This document shows positions 20,046-30,498 of a DNA stretch of 64,000 nt, piece by piece. Under the pieces are notes generated by a model that had not been told where the DNA came from, did no database searches, and saw only the letters and a list, made by a program, of their open reading frames with translations. This DNA is from Thiocapsa sp. GTDB lineage: Bacteria > Pseudomonadota > Gammaproteobacteria > Chromatiales > Chromatiaceae. The position numbers and the translations under genes were made by a program. Location of the stretch: assembly GCF_018399035.1 (NCBI RefSeq), contig NZ_CP073760.1:2170001-2234000 (forward strand), written 5' to 3'. The stretch's first letter is position 1. Every line of letters begins with the position of its first letter.

Positions 20046-20795
20046 ATGACCGACGCCGAGCTTCTGCGCTACAGCCGCCAGATCCTGCTGCCCGACTTCG
20101 GGATCGAGGGTCAGGAGCGGCTGCGAGCATCCAGCGTCCTGGTGGTCGGGCTCGGCGGACTGGGCTCACCCGTCGCCATGTATCTGGCCGCGGCGGGTGT
20201 CGGTCGGCTCGTGCTGGCGGATTTCGATGCGGTTGACCTGTCCAATCTCCAGCGACAAATCATCCACACCACCGCGCAGATCGGACGGCCCAAGGCGGAA
20301 TCCGCCCGCGTCGCGCTCGCCGCGCTCAACCCGGATGTAGAGCTGGTGACCGTCAAACGCAGTCTCGTGGAGGAGACGCTGCCGAGTGTCCTCGCCGAGG
20401 TGGATCTGGTGCTCGACTGCTGCGACAACTTCGCGACCCGGTTTGCCGTGAACGCGGCCTGTGTGGCTGCCGGTGTCCCATTGGTCAGCGGCGCGGCGAT
20501 CCGTCTCGAGGGCCAGGTCACGGCCTTCTCCGGCCAACCCGGCGGGCCCTGTTATCAGTGTCTCTACCCGCGCGACGGCAGCATCGACGAGACCTGCTCG
20601 ACCAACGGCGTGCTCGCCCCGGTGGTGGGCATCATCGGCAGCATTCAAGCGACCGAGGCAATCAAGATCCTGACCGGACTCGGCGAGCCCCTGTTCGGGC
20701 GCCTCTTGCTGCTCGATGCGGCGCTCATGCAGTGGCGGAGCCTGCGCCTGCCTTCCGATCCGAGCTGCCCGGTCTGTTCCATACCGCAGGCTTAG
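20046..20795 (+). CDS. moeB: MoeB/ThiF-family ubiquitin-like adenylyltransferase
   Basis: It adenylates the C-terminal glycine of a sulfur carrier (MoaD or ThiS) for molybdopterin or thiamine synthesis. 249 aa. The ATP-binding GLGGLG is at residues 35-40, the arginine finger region is NLQRQIIH, and the zinc cysteines are in CYQC and CPVC. A cysteine lies in the crossover loop (DETCSTNGVLAP). MoeB is preferred by length, but ThiF or a rhodanese-less MOCS3 homologue is possible. A molybdoenzyme (SoeA) is encoded later in the window. Confidence 0.88.
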   Translation: MTDAELLRYSRQILLPDFGIEGQERLRASSVLVVGLGGLGSPVAMYLAAAGVGRLVLADFDAVDLSNLQRQIIHTTAQIGRPKAESARVALAALNPDVELVTVKRSLVEETLPSVLAEVDLVLDCCDNFATRFAVNAACVAAGVPLVSGAAIRLEGQVTAFSGQPGGPCYQCLYPRDGSIDETCSTNGVLAPVVGIIGSIQATEAIKILTGLGEPLFGRLLLLDAALMQWRSLRLPSDPSCPVCSIPQA

Positions 20796-20899
20796 AACCG
20801 TACCGACGCGCTGCCGTCCAATGCAGCCATCGGCACGCATCATCGCGGACCGGCGCGGCCGGTCTTTCCAACCGAGCAGTCGAATAGGTTACCCGTCTC

Positions 20900-21439
20900 A
20901 TGCGCTTCGAAATCAGCCCGGATCAGATCAAAAAGGCCAACCTCCCGCACGAATTATTCCTGACCAACCTGATCGCCAACCACATCCTGCTCGCGGTCGC
21001 GATGGGCGGCTTGGCCGGAAGCTTTCCCTGGGTGATGGCCATCATCCCGGCCATCTCCTTCGGCATCCTCGGCTTTACGCTCTGGCGTGCGAAGCGCGGC
21101 ATCGGCCGCGACTCCTGGTATGTCATGTGTCACTGGCAGATCTGTGCCAGACGCAGCCGGATCTTCTTGGTGATGCTCGGCTTGCTCCTCGTCGCGGTCG
21201 TGCTCGGCTGGATCGGATATGCCTACGGCGGGATGATGAAGGAGGCGGTCTTCGCGCTGGTGATCGGTGTGGGGATCCTCCCCGTGATGGCCACGGTTCT
21301 CGTATTGATCATCATCGAGTCCGATGCCCTCTATCACGCCAATCAGGCCAAGCTCCCGGATTGGGTCGTCGCGCGCTTCCCGAACGCGGAGGCCCGGGTC
21401 ATCGAGGACGACCCGCATCTCACCCATCCCGCACCCTGA
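20900..21439 (+). CDS. Conserved membrane protein of unknown function
   Basis: 179 aa with four predicted membrane helices, at about residues 22-42, 43-62, 90-112 and 115-140. These are separated by a basic cytoplasmic loop containing CHWQICARRSR. I do not recognise the family. It lies 104 bases after moeB on the same strand and converges on ubiA. Confidence 0.8.
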   Translation: MRFEISPDQIKKANLPHELFLTNLIANHILLAVAMGGLAGSFPWVMAIIPAISFGILGFTLWRAKRGIGRDSWYVMCHWQICARRSRIFLVMLGLLLVAVVLGWIGYAYGGMMKEAVFALVIGVGILPVMATVLVLIIIESDALYHANQAKLPDWVVARFPNAEARVIEDDPHLTHPAP

Positions 21440-21481
21440 ACCCCGATACCGAGATCCCGGCATGGACCGATCCGACCGGGA

Positions 21482-22408
21482 TCAAGTAACCCGGGCAAAG
21501 GCAAAGTCGAGCACCAGCCCGACGAAGATGGCCATTCCGAAGTAGTTGTTGTTCAGGAATGCCTTGAAGCAGGATGCCGGTGCCCGTTCCCGAATCAACA
21601 CCTGTTGATGGAACGCGAGCCCCGAGGCGACCGCCAAACCCCCGAAGAACAAGAACCCCCGCTCGGCCAGCAGCCCGATCCAGACCAAGAGCCCCAGCAT
21701 CAACAGCTGCAGCAGCCCGATGATCAGCCGATCCCGCTCGCCGAAGAGGATCGCGGTCGACTTGATCCCGATCTTCAGATCGTCCTCGCGATCGACCATC
21801 GCATACTGGGTGTCGTAGATCAGCGCCCAGATCAAGGTCGCGATGAACAGAATCCACGCATAACCCGGAATACCCCCGGTCACGGCCGTGAAGGCCATCG
21901 GAATCGCCCATCCGAAGGCCGCGCCGAGAAACAACTGGGGCACATGGGTGAAGCGCTTCATGAAGGGATAGATCAGGGTCAGCGCGGCCGCGACCACCGA
22001 CAGGGCCACCGTCTGCCAGTTCATGAAAAGCACCAGAGCGAACGCGACAAGCGACAGGATCACGAAGATCGCCACCGCCTCCTGCGGGGAGACCGCGCCG
22101 GTCGCCAACGGCCGTTCACGGGTACGCGCGACATGCCCGTCGAAGTCCCGATCGGCGAAATCGTTGATGGCACATCCGGCCGAGCGCATCAACACGACCC
22201 CGAGCACGAAGACCGTGACCACCTGCCAGGGCGGCTGACCGTCCCCGGCCAACCACAAGGCCCAAAGCGCCGGCCACATCAAAAGGAAGATGCCGATCGG
22301 CCGATGCAGGCGCACCAACAACACATAGGCATGCAGGCGCTCGCGCCAGGACAGCGAACGCCGGCTGCCGGTCTTGACCTCGGGAAAGCTCATATCGCCA
22401 GTCGTCAT
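21482..22408 (-). CDS. ubiA: 4-hydroxybenzoate polyprenyltransferase
   Basis: It prenylates 4-hydroxybenzoate in the inner membrane, the second step of ubiquinone synthesis. 308 aa from MTTGDMSFPEV; an ATG five codons later is also possible. The two Asp-rich motifs, NDFADRDFDGHVARTRERPL and YDTQYAMVDREDD, bind the Mg-diphosphate. Eight or nine membrane helices are expected. The gene ubiC, often adjacent, is not here. Confidence 0.96.
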   Translation of the reverse strand: MTTGDMSFPEVKTGSRRSLSWRERLHAYVLLVRLHRPIGIFLLMWPALWALWLAGDGQPPWQVVTVFVLGVVLMRSAGCAINDFADRDFDGHVARTRERPLATGAVSPQEAVAIFVILSLVAFALVLFMNWQTVALSVVAAALTLIYPFMKRFTHVPQLFLGAAFGWAIPMAFTAVTGGIPGYAWILFIATLIWALIYDTQYAMVDREDDLKIGIKSTAILFGERDRLIIGLLQLLMLGLLVWIGLLAERGFLFFGGLAVASGLAFHQQVLIRERAPASCFKAFLNNNYFGMAIFVGLVLDFAFARVT

Positions 22409-22515
22409 CCAGGCTGATGTGAAAATCGAAATTCGCGCAGGATTATCGCACAGGCACAGACGCAAGAAGACGCGCGGTTTTGAGAATGATCATCCCGGCC
22501 GTGCGTGTTGCCAAT

Positions 22516-22576
22516 GCTTACCGGGCGACTAAAGTCGCCCCTACATGTTGGTCGATGCTTTCCCGGAAATCACCTA
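22516..22576. repeat. GGGGCGACT-type hairpin repeat with GGAAATCACC flank
   Basis: GGGCGACTAAAGTCGCCC is a near-perfect hairpin followed by TTTCCCGGAAATCACCTAAA. Similar units occur at 28534-28660 and twice in 63103-63198. It truncates the cytochrome fragment that follows on the minus strand. Confidence 0.6.
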
Positions 22577-22850
22577 AAACGTCGAAAGACCCTTCCATGA
22601 ACCGCGCGGCGATCCACATCTCCGGGTAGTTCTCGAAATCGTTGGCGTCGCCGTGGGCGTGGAAGCCGAGGAAGCCCTCGGGCGCGCCCTCGCGGCATTG
22701 GCGGCAGGTCTCCAACCGATTGTTCGGATGGACCTTAGACTCCGGGTCGTCCACATCCATGATCCCGTGACTGCCGTGGCAGTCGTAGCAGGTCGCGTTG
22801 GTCTTTGACTGATCCAGCAGATTCGGCCGGTCGATGCCGCCGCGATCAGG
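22560..22850 (-). pseudogene. Fragment of a multihaem c-type cytochrome
   Basis: The minus-strand reading contains ATCYDCHGSHGIMDV, a haem c site (CXXCH), then RLETCRQCREGAPEGFLGFH. In the second, the haem motif CXXCH has lost its histidine (CRQCR). The fragment then reads HAHGDANDFENYPEMW and ends abruptly in the repeat at 22516-22576, where intact relatives would continue into a membrane anchor. Neither the start nor the end of a whole gene is present, so this is a relic. Confidence 0.7.
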
Positions 22851-23259
22851 GATCGACAGGCGCGTTTCTACCACCGCCGGGTCCGCTCCGACAGAGGAGC
22901 CCCCTCTGGCGACGCGCTCGCACGCGACAACCAGCATTGAACCTGCACGAAGCTATCGAGCGCGTCGCATTCCGCACTTGATTCGGCGTCTTCCCGATCC
23001 CCCATCCGCGCCACTGCGCGGTACAATCCCGCCATCGCGACCCGCCCCATGCAGCCGTCCGAGGCCATCTCCGGGAGCATCATGATCGACCGCATCCCGT
23101 CACCGAGCCGACACCCCGAAGGATTCGGTCCGGCATCGCTCGATGCTCGAACCGGGACGCCTTGCCCCGGACCCAGCTTGCCCCCCAGCCCCAGCCGCCC
23201 CCGCATCCCGGATGAGGATGTCGGCGCAGATCCCCGTGCCCCAAGGAGAGGCATCGCCC
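22851..23259. other. Intergenic region without a recognisable gene
   Basis: About 410 bases between the cytochrome relic and the efflux adaptor gene. The open frames here are antisense or high-GC artefacts. It should contain the promoter for the efflux operon, but no clear box pair is visible. AAGGAGAG at 23243-23250 is the adaptor's ribosome-binding site. Confidence 0.5.
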
Positions 23260-24692
23260 ATGAGAACGACGCATTCAAAGACCTCCGGCCGACGCGCCGG
23301 CGCGTGGCTCGACGCGACGCTGCCGATGCTGACCGCTTCGCTTCTGACCCTGACGGTCGGCTCGACGGCGCTCGCAGCGGATAAGCCAGCCGCGGGTGCG
23401 GACAAGACCCCTCCCCGCCCGCCGTCGTGGTCGCCGCTGTGGAGACCCAACTGGTCGACCACCACGGGCGCTTCATCGGGACCATACAGGCGATCCAACA
23501 GGTCAGCGTCCAGGCGCGGGTGGAGGGGTTCTTGGATGAGGTCGCATTCGACGAGGGCTCGCCGGTGAAGACCGGACAGATCCTCTACCAGATCGAGCAA
23601 CCGCCATTCCAGGCCCAACTCGACGCGGCCAACGCCGAGCTGGCCGCCGCTGTCGCGGAAGTCGCGAGTGCCGAGGCAGGCCTGTTGGACGCGCAGGCCC
23701 AGTTCGAGCGCTTCTCGGCATTGGTGAAGAAGGGCGACACATCCCAGGCCGAGTTCGACCGGTCGCGGGCTCAGCGCGACATGGCCCAAGCGAATGTGGA
23801 CAAGGCCAAGGCCGCCGTGCTCCAGGCCCAAGCGGACATCAAGACCGCCCGGATCAACCTCGGATACACGACCATCGCCAGCCCGATCGACGGGCGCATC
23901 GGTGCGACCAACTACACCGTCGGCAACCTCGTCGGGCCGAGCAGCAAGGTCCTCTCCACCGTGGTGCAGCTCGATCCGATCCGCGCCGTCTTCTCGATCC
24001 CGAGCGCGGACTTCGTGCGCGTCACGGAGCAGGCCGGCACCCCCGGCGAGAACTTTCAAAACTACGTGCCCCAGCTGATCCTCCCGACCGGCGTGACCTA
24101 CCGGGAAAAAGGGACGATCGCCTTCGTCGACAACCAGGTCAACGCCAGCACCGGCTCGATCGCCATCTATGCGGACTTCCCCAACCCGGAAGGCGTGCTG
24201 CTGCCGGGCCAGTTCATCACGGCACTCATCCACACCGCCGAGCAGAAGCGCCAGCCCGTGATCCCGGCCGGGGCGGTCATCCAGACCAAGGACGGGAAGC
24301 AGGTCTATGTCGTGGGGTCGGACAATCGGGTGGCGTTGCGCACCATCAAGACGGGCAGTCAGACGGGGACCGACTTCGTCGTCGATGCCGGATTGAAGGA
24401 GGGCGAGATCGTCGTCGTCTCCGGCATTCAGAAGATCAAGCCGGGGATGGTGGTCACGCCGACTCAAGCGGCTGCACCCAAAGACGCGGAAGGCACCAAG
24501 ACCGACGGCACAAGCGACGCCCCGTCCGACAAGGCACCCCCGAGCAAAACCGCCGACACGACGCCCGAGACGACAGAGCCTGAGAACACCGAGCCGGAGA
24601 GCACCGAGCCAGCGAAAACAGAGCCAGTAAACACTGAAAAGGACACCGCGGATCAGACCACACCCCAGACCGCGCCGAAGACGGGGAGCTGA
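23260..24692 (+). pseudogene. RND efflux periplasmic adaptor (membrane fusion protein), one frameshift
   Basis: Adaptor of a tripartite RND pump linking the inner-membrane transporter to an outer-membrane channel. A signal sequence (MRTTHSKTSGRRAGAWLDAT, then hydrophobic and ending TALAADK) is preceded by AAGGAGAG. The mature protein (VETQLVDHHGRFIGTIQAIQ onward) is in another frame, joined at the C-runs near 23408-23417; one missing C restores a single chain of about 477 aa. Lipoyl, alpha-hairpin and beta-barrel domains follow, then an unusual Thr/Glu/Pro-rich tail of about 75 residues. It ends 2 bases before the transporter gene. Confidence 0.88.
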
Positions 24693-24694
24693 CC

Positions 24695-27600
24695 ATGATC
24701 TCCAAGGTCTTCGTCGATCGGCCACGCCTTGCGGCAGTGGTCTCGACCATCATCGTGGTGGCCGGACTCCTGTCGATCTTCAACATCCCGGTCTCGCAGT
24801 ATCCGAACATCGTCCCCCCGGTGGTGCAGGTCACGGCCAGCTACCCGGGCGCGGACGCCCAGACCATCGCCGACACGGTCGGCAGCCCGATCGAGCAGCA
24901 GGTCAACGGCGTCGAAGGCATGATCTACATGTCATCGACCGCCTCCTCCGCGGGCACCTATAACCTGACGGTCACCTTCGAGGTCGGCACCGACCCGAAC
25001 ATCGCCCAGGTCAATACCCAGAACCGGGTCTCCCAGGCCCTCGCGCAGCTGCCCCAAGAGGTCCAGGCGCTGGGCATCACGGTCCAGGCCGAGTCCACCA
25101 ATCTGCTGCTCTTCATCAACGTCTTCTCGCCGGACGGCAGCAAGGACCCGATCTTCCTGTCCAACTTCACGACCATCAACATCCAGAACGAGGTCGCGCG
25201 CATCCCGGGCGTCGGCGAGGCCAGTCTCTTCGGCCCGCTCAACTATTCCATGCGCATCTGGCTCGAGCCCGAGCTGATGTCCGCGCTCGGGATCGCCCCG
25301 AGCGACGTCATCGACGCCATCCAGGCCCAGAACCTTCAGGCCGCACTCGGACAGATCGGCGGCCCGCCCATCGCCGACGAACAGGTCCTCCAATACGCGA
25401 TCGTGACCGAAGGCCAGCTGGTCCAGCCGAGCGAATTCGAGCAGATCGTGGTGCGTACCGGAGAGGACGGCGCCATCGTGCGCGTGAAGGATATCGCCCG
25501 GGTCGAGCTGGGTGCCGAGGCCTACACCCAGATCTCCTATCTGAACGGCAAGCCGGCCGCGGCCATCGGCATCTATCAATCGCCCCGGGCCAATGCGCTC
25601 GACGTCGCCGAGGCGGTCCGTGCCGAGCTCGAAACACTCAAGACCCGTTTCCCGGCAGGCGTCGAGGCCGAGGTCATCTACGACTCGACCCTCTTCGTGA
25701 AGGCGTCGATCCAGGAGATCATCTTCACGCTGGGCATCACCTCGGTGATCGTGCTCCTGGTCGTCTTCATCTTTCTGCAGGACCTGCGCGCCACCATCGT
25801 CCCGGCCTTGACCATCCCGGTATCCCTGATCGGTGTCTTCGTCGTCCTGCTCGCAGCGGGGTTCTCGGCCAACACCATCAGTCTCTTCGCAGTGGTCTTG
25901 GCAATCGGTCTGGTCGTCGACGACGCCATCGTCGTGGTGGAGAACGCCCAGCGTCTGATGCTCGAAGAGGGGCTCGACCGACGCGCCGCCAGCCTCAAGG
26001 CCATGGAGCAGGTCACCGGACCCATCATCTCCACCACCCTGGTGCTCTTTGCGATCTTCGCGCCGGTCGCCTTCCTGCCCGGCATCTCGGGCGAGATGTT
26101 CCGCCAATTCGCGCTGACCATCTCCGCGGCGGTGGCCATCTCCGCGCTCAATGCGCTGACGCTCTCCCCGGTCATCTGCTCGCTCGTGCTGCGCAAGCCG
26201 AAGGCGGCGAAACGCGGACCCTTCGCCTGGTTCAACACAGGCTTCGACAAGACGCGCGACGGTTATGTCGGCATCGTGCGCATCTTCGCCCGGCGCGCCC
26301 CGATCGCAGGCTTGCTCATCGTTCTCATCGGAACGGTTGCGGTGCTGCTCCTCGACCGCCTGCCGACCGGCTTCATCCCCAACGAAGACCAAGGCGTGCT
26401 CTTCGTCGATGTGAGCCTGCCCAGCGGCTCCGCCTTGCCGCGCACCACGGATGTGCTCACCCAGGTCCAAGAGATCGCCTCGCGCACACCCGGCGTCGCC
26501 AACGTCATGACGGTCTCGGGTTTCAGCATGCTGACCAGCGCGCCTTCGTCCAACAGCGGCATGGGCGTCATCGTCCTCGATCCCTGGGACGAGCGCACCA
26601 CCCCGGAGCTGCGGATCAAGGGTCTTGTCGCAAACCTGCAGGAACAGATGAGCGCCATCCCCGAGGCCACGGTGTTCCTCTTCCCGCCGCCGCCCATCCC
26701 CGGCCTCGGCCAGGCCAGCGGCTTCACCATGCAGCTCGAGGCCCTCGGCGGGCAGTCCCCGATGGAGCTGACCCAGACGCTGCAGGGTCTGATCACCACG
26801 GCCCAGCAGGACCCGCGCATCGGCCGGGCCTATTCGTCCTTCAGCGCCGACGTCCCGCAGCTCTACCTGGAGCTCGATCGGACCAAGGCGCAATACATGG
26901 ACGTGCCCGTCGCCGACGTCTTCAACACCCTGCAGGCCACCTTCGGCAGCACCTACGTCAACAACTTCACCTATCTGGGCCAGACCTATCAGGTCAACGT
27001 CCAGGCCGACCAGAATGCACGCATGACGGTGGACGATCTGGCCGGTGCCTATGTCCGCTCGGCCAGCGGCGCCATGGTCCCCATCGGCACCCTGGCGACC
27101 ATCCGCGAGCAGCTGGGCACAGACCTCGTCTTCCGCTACAACGAGTTCCTCACGGCGATGATCAGCGGCAGTCCGGCCCCCGGACACTCGGCGGGCGACG
27201 CCATGGCCGCCATGCAGGAGGCCGCCAAAAAGGCCCTGCCCGACGGCTACGGCTTTGAATGGACCGCCCTATCCCTGCAGGAATCCCAACAGAGCGCAGG
27301 CGGCGAGATCGCCATCTTCGGCTTGGCCGTGCTCTTCGGGTACCTCTTCCTGGTCGCGCTCTACGAGAGCTGGTCCATCCCCTTCGCCGTCTTGACCTCG
27401 GTGACCGTCGCCATCCTGGGTGCCGCGGTCACCCTCTGGCTCGCCGGACTCGACAACGACCTCTACACCCAGATCGGCTTGGTGCTTCTGATCGGCCTCG
27501 CCGGTAAAAACGCCATCCTGATCGTGGAGTTCGCCAAGGAGCAGCGAGAGAGCGGCAAGAGCCTGCTGGATGCAGCCCTCATCGCAGCGCACATGCGCTT

Positions 27601-27885
27601 CCGCGCCGTGCTCATGACCGCGCTCGCCTTCATCATCGGTCTCATGCCGCTGGTGCTCGCCACCGGCGCAGGCGCCAACGCCCGCATCCACCTGGGCTCC
27701 ACCGTTCTCGGCGGCATGCTCTTCGCCGTGATCTTCGGCATCCTGCTCATCCCCGCGCTCTACGTCATGTTCCAGTGGCTCGGCGAAAAGGGGGAGCCTG
27801 GATCCAGTCGAAACCGGAGGACGCGGACGACGACCCCGGCGTGCAGCCGACGGCCAAGGCCAAGGCCACTGAGGCAGGCGGATAG
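24695..27885 (+). CDS. RND multidrug efflux transporter (HAE1 family), frameshift near the C-terminus
   Basis: A proton-driven AcrB-like inner-membrane pump. It has twelve membrane helices with large periplasmic loops after helices 1 and 7. The proton relay Asp pair is in [14 protein letters not shown] and the lysine in [13 protein letters not shown]. The uncorrected frame runs to 27985 and ends in an Arg-rich tail. A one-base shift at AAAAGGGGG (27786-27794) instead gives [18 protein letters not shown] and a stop at 27885, about 1063 aa. It follows its adaptor directly; no TolC-like channel gene is in the window. Confidence 0.93.
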
Positions 27886-27981
27886 ACGATCGCCCCGTCG
27901 CCGACTGATCCACCGTCGGCGACGGGCTGAAGGCGGGAGTGCCACGATCGACGTGGGGATTCCGGATCGAAGTTTGATGCC

Positions 27982-28047
27982 ATGAAAGTCGTCACCTACC
28001 CCCATGCGGGCAACGCCCTGAAATCCATGCTGGATGATGTCGTTCAG
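27982..28047 (+). pseudogene. YefM/Phd-family antitoxin, N-terminal remnant
   Basis: The reading [20 protein letters not shown] matches the start of YefM/Phd antitoxins, the DNA-binding and repressor end. At about 28048 it runs into the antisense of a Fic gene and stops at 28077. The toxin-binding C-terminus and any partner toxin are missing. Confidence 0.6.
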
Positions 28048-28500
28048 GGTAGTAGTCCTGTTGATGCGCATGAATGATGCTTTCCACCGGCACATCGGCG
28101 AGCAACGGATTCCACCGGCTCAAGATCAGGGTCTGCCACAAGCGGCCCATCCGGCCGTTACCGTCGTCGAACGGGTGGATAAACTCAAGCTCGTAGGCCA
28201 GGAGCGCGTTCCTGACCTCTTGGATCTCGCGAGGCGGCGCAATCACAGGCTTGCCTCCCAGGATCGCGCTGATCTGCTGCTCGCTCAGAGTGTTGCCCTC
28301 GATCGCCAATGACCCATGAATGGTCCGGATCCGTTCACGCGCCGCAAACGCAGTGCACCGGCCGACTCGGCCGCCACGGCGGAGCGCCCCAGACGCTCGG
28401 CGATCTCGGCGACGATGCCCGGGGTAATCACGCAAGGCGGCGAGTCGTTTTTGGTCATGGATTGCGGCGAGTACCCGCCTGGTGTCCTGGTCGAGTCAGG
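28048..28500 (-). pseudogene. Fic-family protein remnant
   Basis: Fic proteins AMPylate targets. The piece holds the inhibitory helix motif SLAIEGN (S-x-x-x-E-G), then HPFDDGNGRMGRLWQT, the catalytic HPFx(D/E)GNGRxxR loop. Between ALLAYE and LEFIHPF about 70-80 residues of the normal domain are missing. The upstream N-terminus (ITPGIVAEIAERLGR) is in another frame, and the C-terminus is cut off by the antitoxin remnant. It cannot make a working enzyme. Confidence 0.7.
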
Positions 28501-28533
28501 GAGCGTAGGAATCTCCGGCAAAGGAACGACCAC

Positions 28534-28660
28534 CCTGTAGGGGCGACTTCAGTCGCCCCTTGTATGTTCTGAAGGGATTGACAAGGAAAGCGATAAACGG
28601 ACGTTATGAAGAGTGCCCGGGAAGCCGTTCGCCCCAAGTCTTCCCGGAAATCGCCTCAAA
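28534..28660. repeat. GGGGCGACTTCAGTCGCCCC hairpin and GGAAATCGCC motif
   Basis: A perfect 8-bp hairpin around TTCA at about 28541-28560, followed about 80 bases later by TCTTCCCGGAAATCGCCTCA. The same two modules flank each other at 22516-22576 and 63103-63210. Confidence 0.55.
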
Positions 28661-28880
28661 CCGCGTGTCGCACTCGCGCAGCTGCTCGTGCAGCAACGCC
28701 CGCGTGACCTGGCAGTGATGGTGTTGGCAGAGCACGTCGCGGCGTAGATCGGCACCGAAGTGACCGCCATACAGATCGCTCGGCAACGTCCCGACCGGCC
28801 TTGCTCGTAATTCCGTTGCGCCAGGCAAAGCCTGGAAGGAGAGGAAGATAGCGAACGGATAAGCAAATCGGAAACTCCTT

Positions 28881-29578
28881 TTTGCGACCCACCGGGTGCA
28901 AGTCCCGAGCCGGTAAGGAGTGGCCATCCACCGGAACCGAGTGTTGCGTGGTGCGGGAGCGATCCCGCCTGCGAAGCGTACACAGGGGGCGTGCAGGCCA
29001 TGTGATGGAGCCCCGTTACTGAATCCAGCGGAGCCGACGTATTCGGAACACCGGAAGGCAACAGTTTCGGCATCGTAACGGCCTGATGTCGAGACTCCGC
29101 CGGGGTCCGAGAGCAGGGCATGTACGCACGGGTCGTCCAGGAACCCGGGGGCGCTCAGTGGTTCCTTGCCCGAGACGCGGCGCGGGCACCGCGTAAGAAG
29201 CCGCCCTGGCCTGTCGGCGCTGGTCCAGCCGACGGGAGCGAACGGGACCGACGGCAAGGTAGCGCCAAACGAAGGCCACGAAGCGCGGCGCGATGGCGAC
29301 TGAGCAGTCAGAGTCGGCTGATAGTACCGTCGAGCGTGGGGAACGCACCCGAGCGGACCCACGGGAGGGAAGCGGCCGATCGGTTGAGACAACGTCTGGA
29401 GGGACAGATGGCGCAAACATCGAGTTGCGAGACCATCACAACGAAACAAGAGACGATCGCGAACCTGGCGAGACAGGCGCCGGGGATGGTGCTGAACCCA
29501 TCTTCATGCCTTTCTCGACCAACGGGTGCGTGACGGGAACTACGTCGCGTAGCGTTTGCTCAATCGAGGAGCCGGATG
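28881..29578 (+). mobile_element. Decayed group II intron (ribozyme 5' region and RT start)
   Basis: From about 28883 the sequence TGCGACCCACCGGGTGCAAG resembles the GUGYG 5' end and domain I of bacterial group II introns. Near 29408 a frame begins MAQTSSCETITTKQETIANL, resembling the start of an intron-encoded reverse transcriptase. It breaks off and continues as a second RT-like scrap (DQRVRDGNYVA, then stop). The end is cut by the inverted repeat of the next element at 29579. No catalytic RT motif or domain V survives. The identification rests on pattern memory only. Confidence 0.5.
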
Positions 29579-29663
29579 CGTAATGTGGCGTTGCCCGTTA
29601 TGTGGCGTTCCGGGGCGCTAAGCGCGCAGATACTGTTTTGCGGCCGGCCTGGGCGCCACATAA
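29579..29663 (+). repeat. Left terminal inverted repeat (85 bp)
   Basis: It starts CGTAATGTGGCGTTGCCCG and ends GGCGCCACATAA. It pairs with 30955-31039 on the opposite strand with one T/A difference. Confidence 0.9.
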
Positions 29664-29670
29664 GCGGAGC

Positions 29671-30498
29671 CTACAGCGATTGGAGAAATGCCATCAAGGA
29701 GGCGTCATCGGCCCAGTGGTTCTCGGGTACGGTATCTCCTGAGACGTCGCATTTTTCCAAAGCTTTGGCCTTCATTTCTAGGTCGAACTCGGCATAGACG
29801 TGGGTGGGGTCAGGAATTTGGGTATGGACGACAAGCGCCAGTCCGCGATGCTTGGCACAGCAACACGCGGCCAGATCGACCTCGATCTTCGCCGCCTGAA
29901 ACAGGAATCGAAGGAATGAGCGCAGTGCCGAGACCATCAGCTGCGCCCTCTTGGCGCCTTGGCAGCGCGCCTGGGCGAGAACGAAGGGGGCGATGTCTGC
30001 TCCGCACAGCTGCTCGAGACGCAAGGGTCCGTCGCCGAAATGCTGGACTAGAAAACGATGGGCAACGGGCAGGTAGTTCACCACCGTCGCCGTGGTCAGG
30101 CCGCGCTCGCTTCTGAGATAGCGCTCGTAGTGGCGCTCGAGCTCGGCCCGCGGGGAGGTGTCACACACCGGATCAGGACGGGGAATGATCCCCTGACCCT
30201 GTAGATACCCAACAAACCTGAGGAGGGTCGAGGCTTGGCCGCGTCGCAGCCGTCCCCGGCGCCGCAGCTCCTTCAGATACCGATCGACAGTGTGCTCGCT
30301 GAGCTGCGCCGCCGGGAGCGGCTCTTCTTGCAGCCACCAGCCCAGCTCGGCAACCCAGAGAAGCTTCGATCGCACCGTCGATGCCGCATAGGCATCCTCG
30401 ACCAGTGCGCTCGCAAACGCATCGAGATAGGCGTGCAGCGGGTTGCTTTGTAAACGCTCAAGGACATCGTCTTGTTCGTTGAAGAACGCTTTCAGCAT
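29671..30498 (-). pseudogene. Truncated tyrosine recombinase
   Basis: 275 aa. The N-terminal part (from MLKAFFNEQDDVLERLQSNP) is the SAM-like core-binding domain of phage-type integrases. After about residue 215 the catalytic domain is lost except its end, VVHTQIPDPTHVYAEFDLEM, where the Tyr of THVY is the expected nucleophile position. The catalytic Arg, Lys and HxxR are absent, so it should not recombine DNA by itself. The open frame is intact, which suggests an in-frame deletion. Confidence 0.75.

Noticed and set aside
24932..27187. A 751-codon open frame antisense to the RND transporter
   Set aside because: Shadow frame; the plus strand is an unmistakable RND pump.
28604..29449. A 281-codon minus-strand frame over the group II intron region
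   Set aside because: It is antisense to the intron-like sequence and has no recognisable domain; the short C-terminal part may come from another relic but could not be identified.
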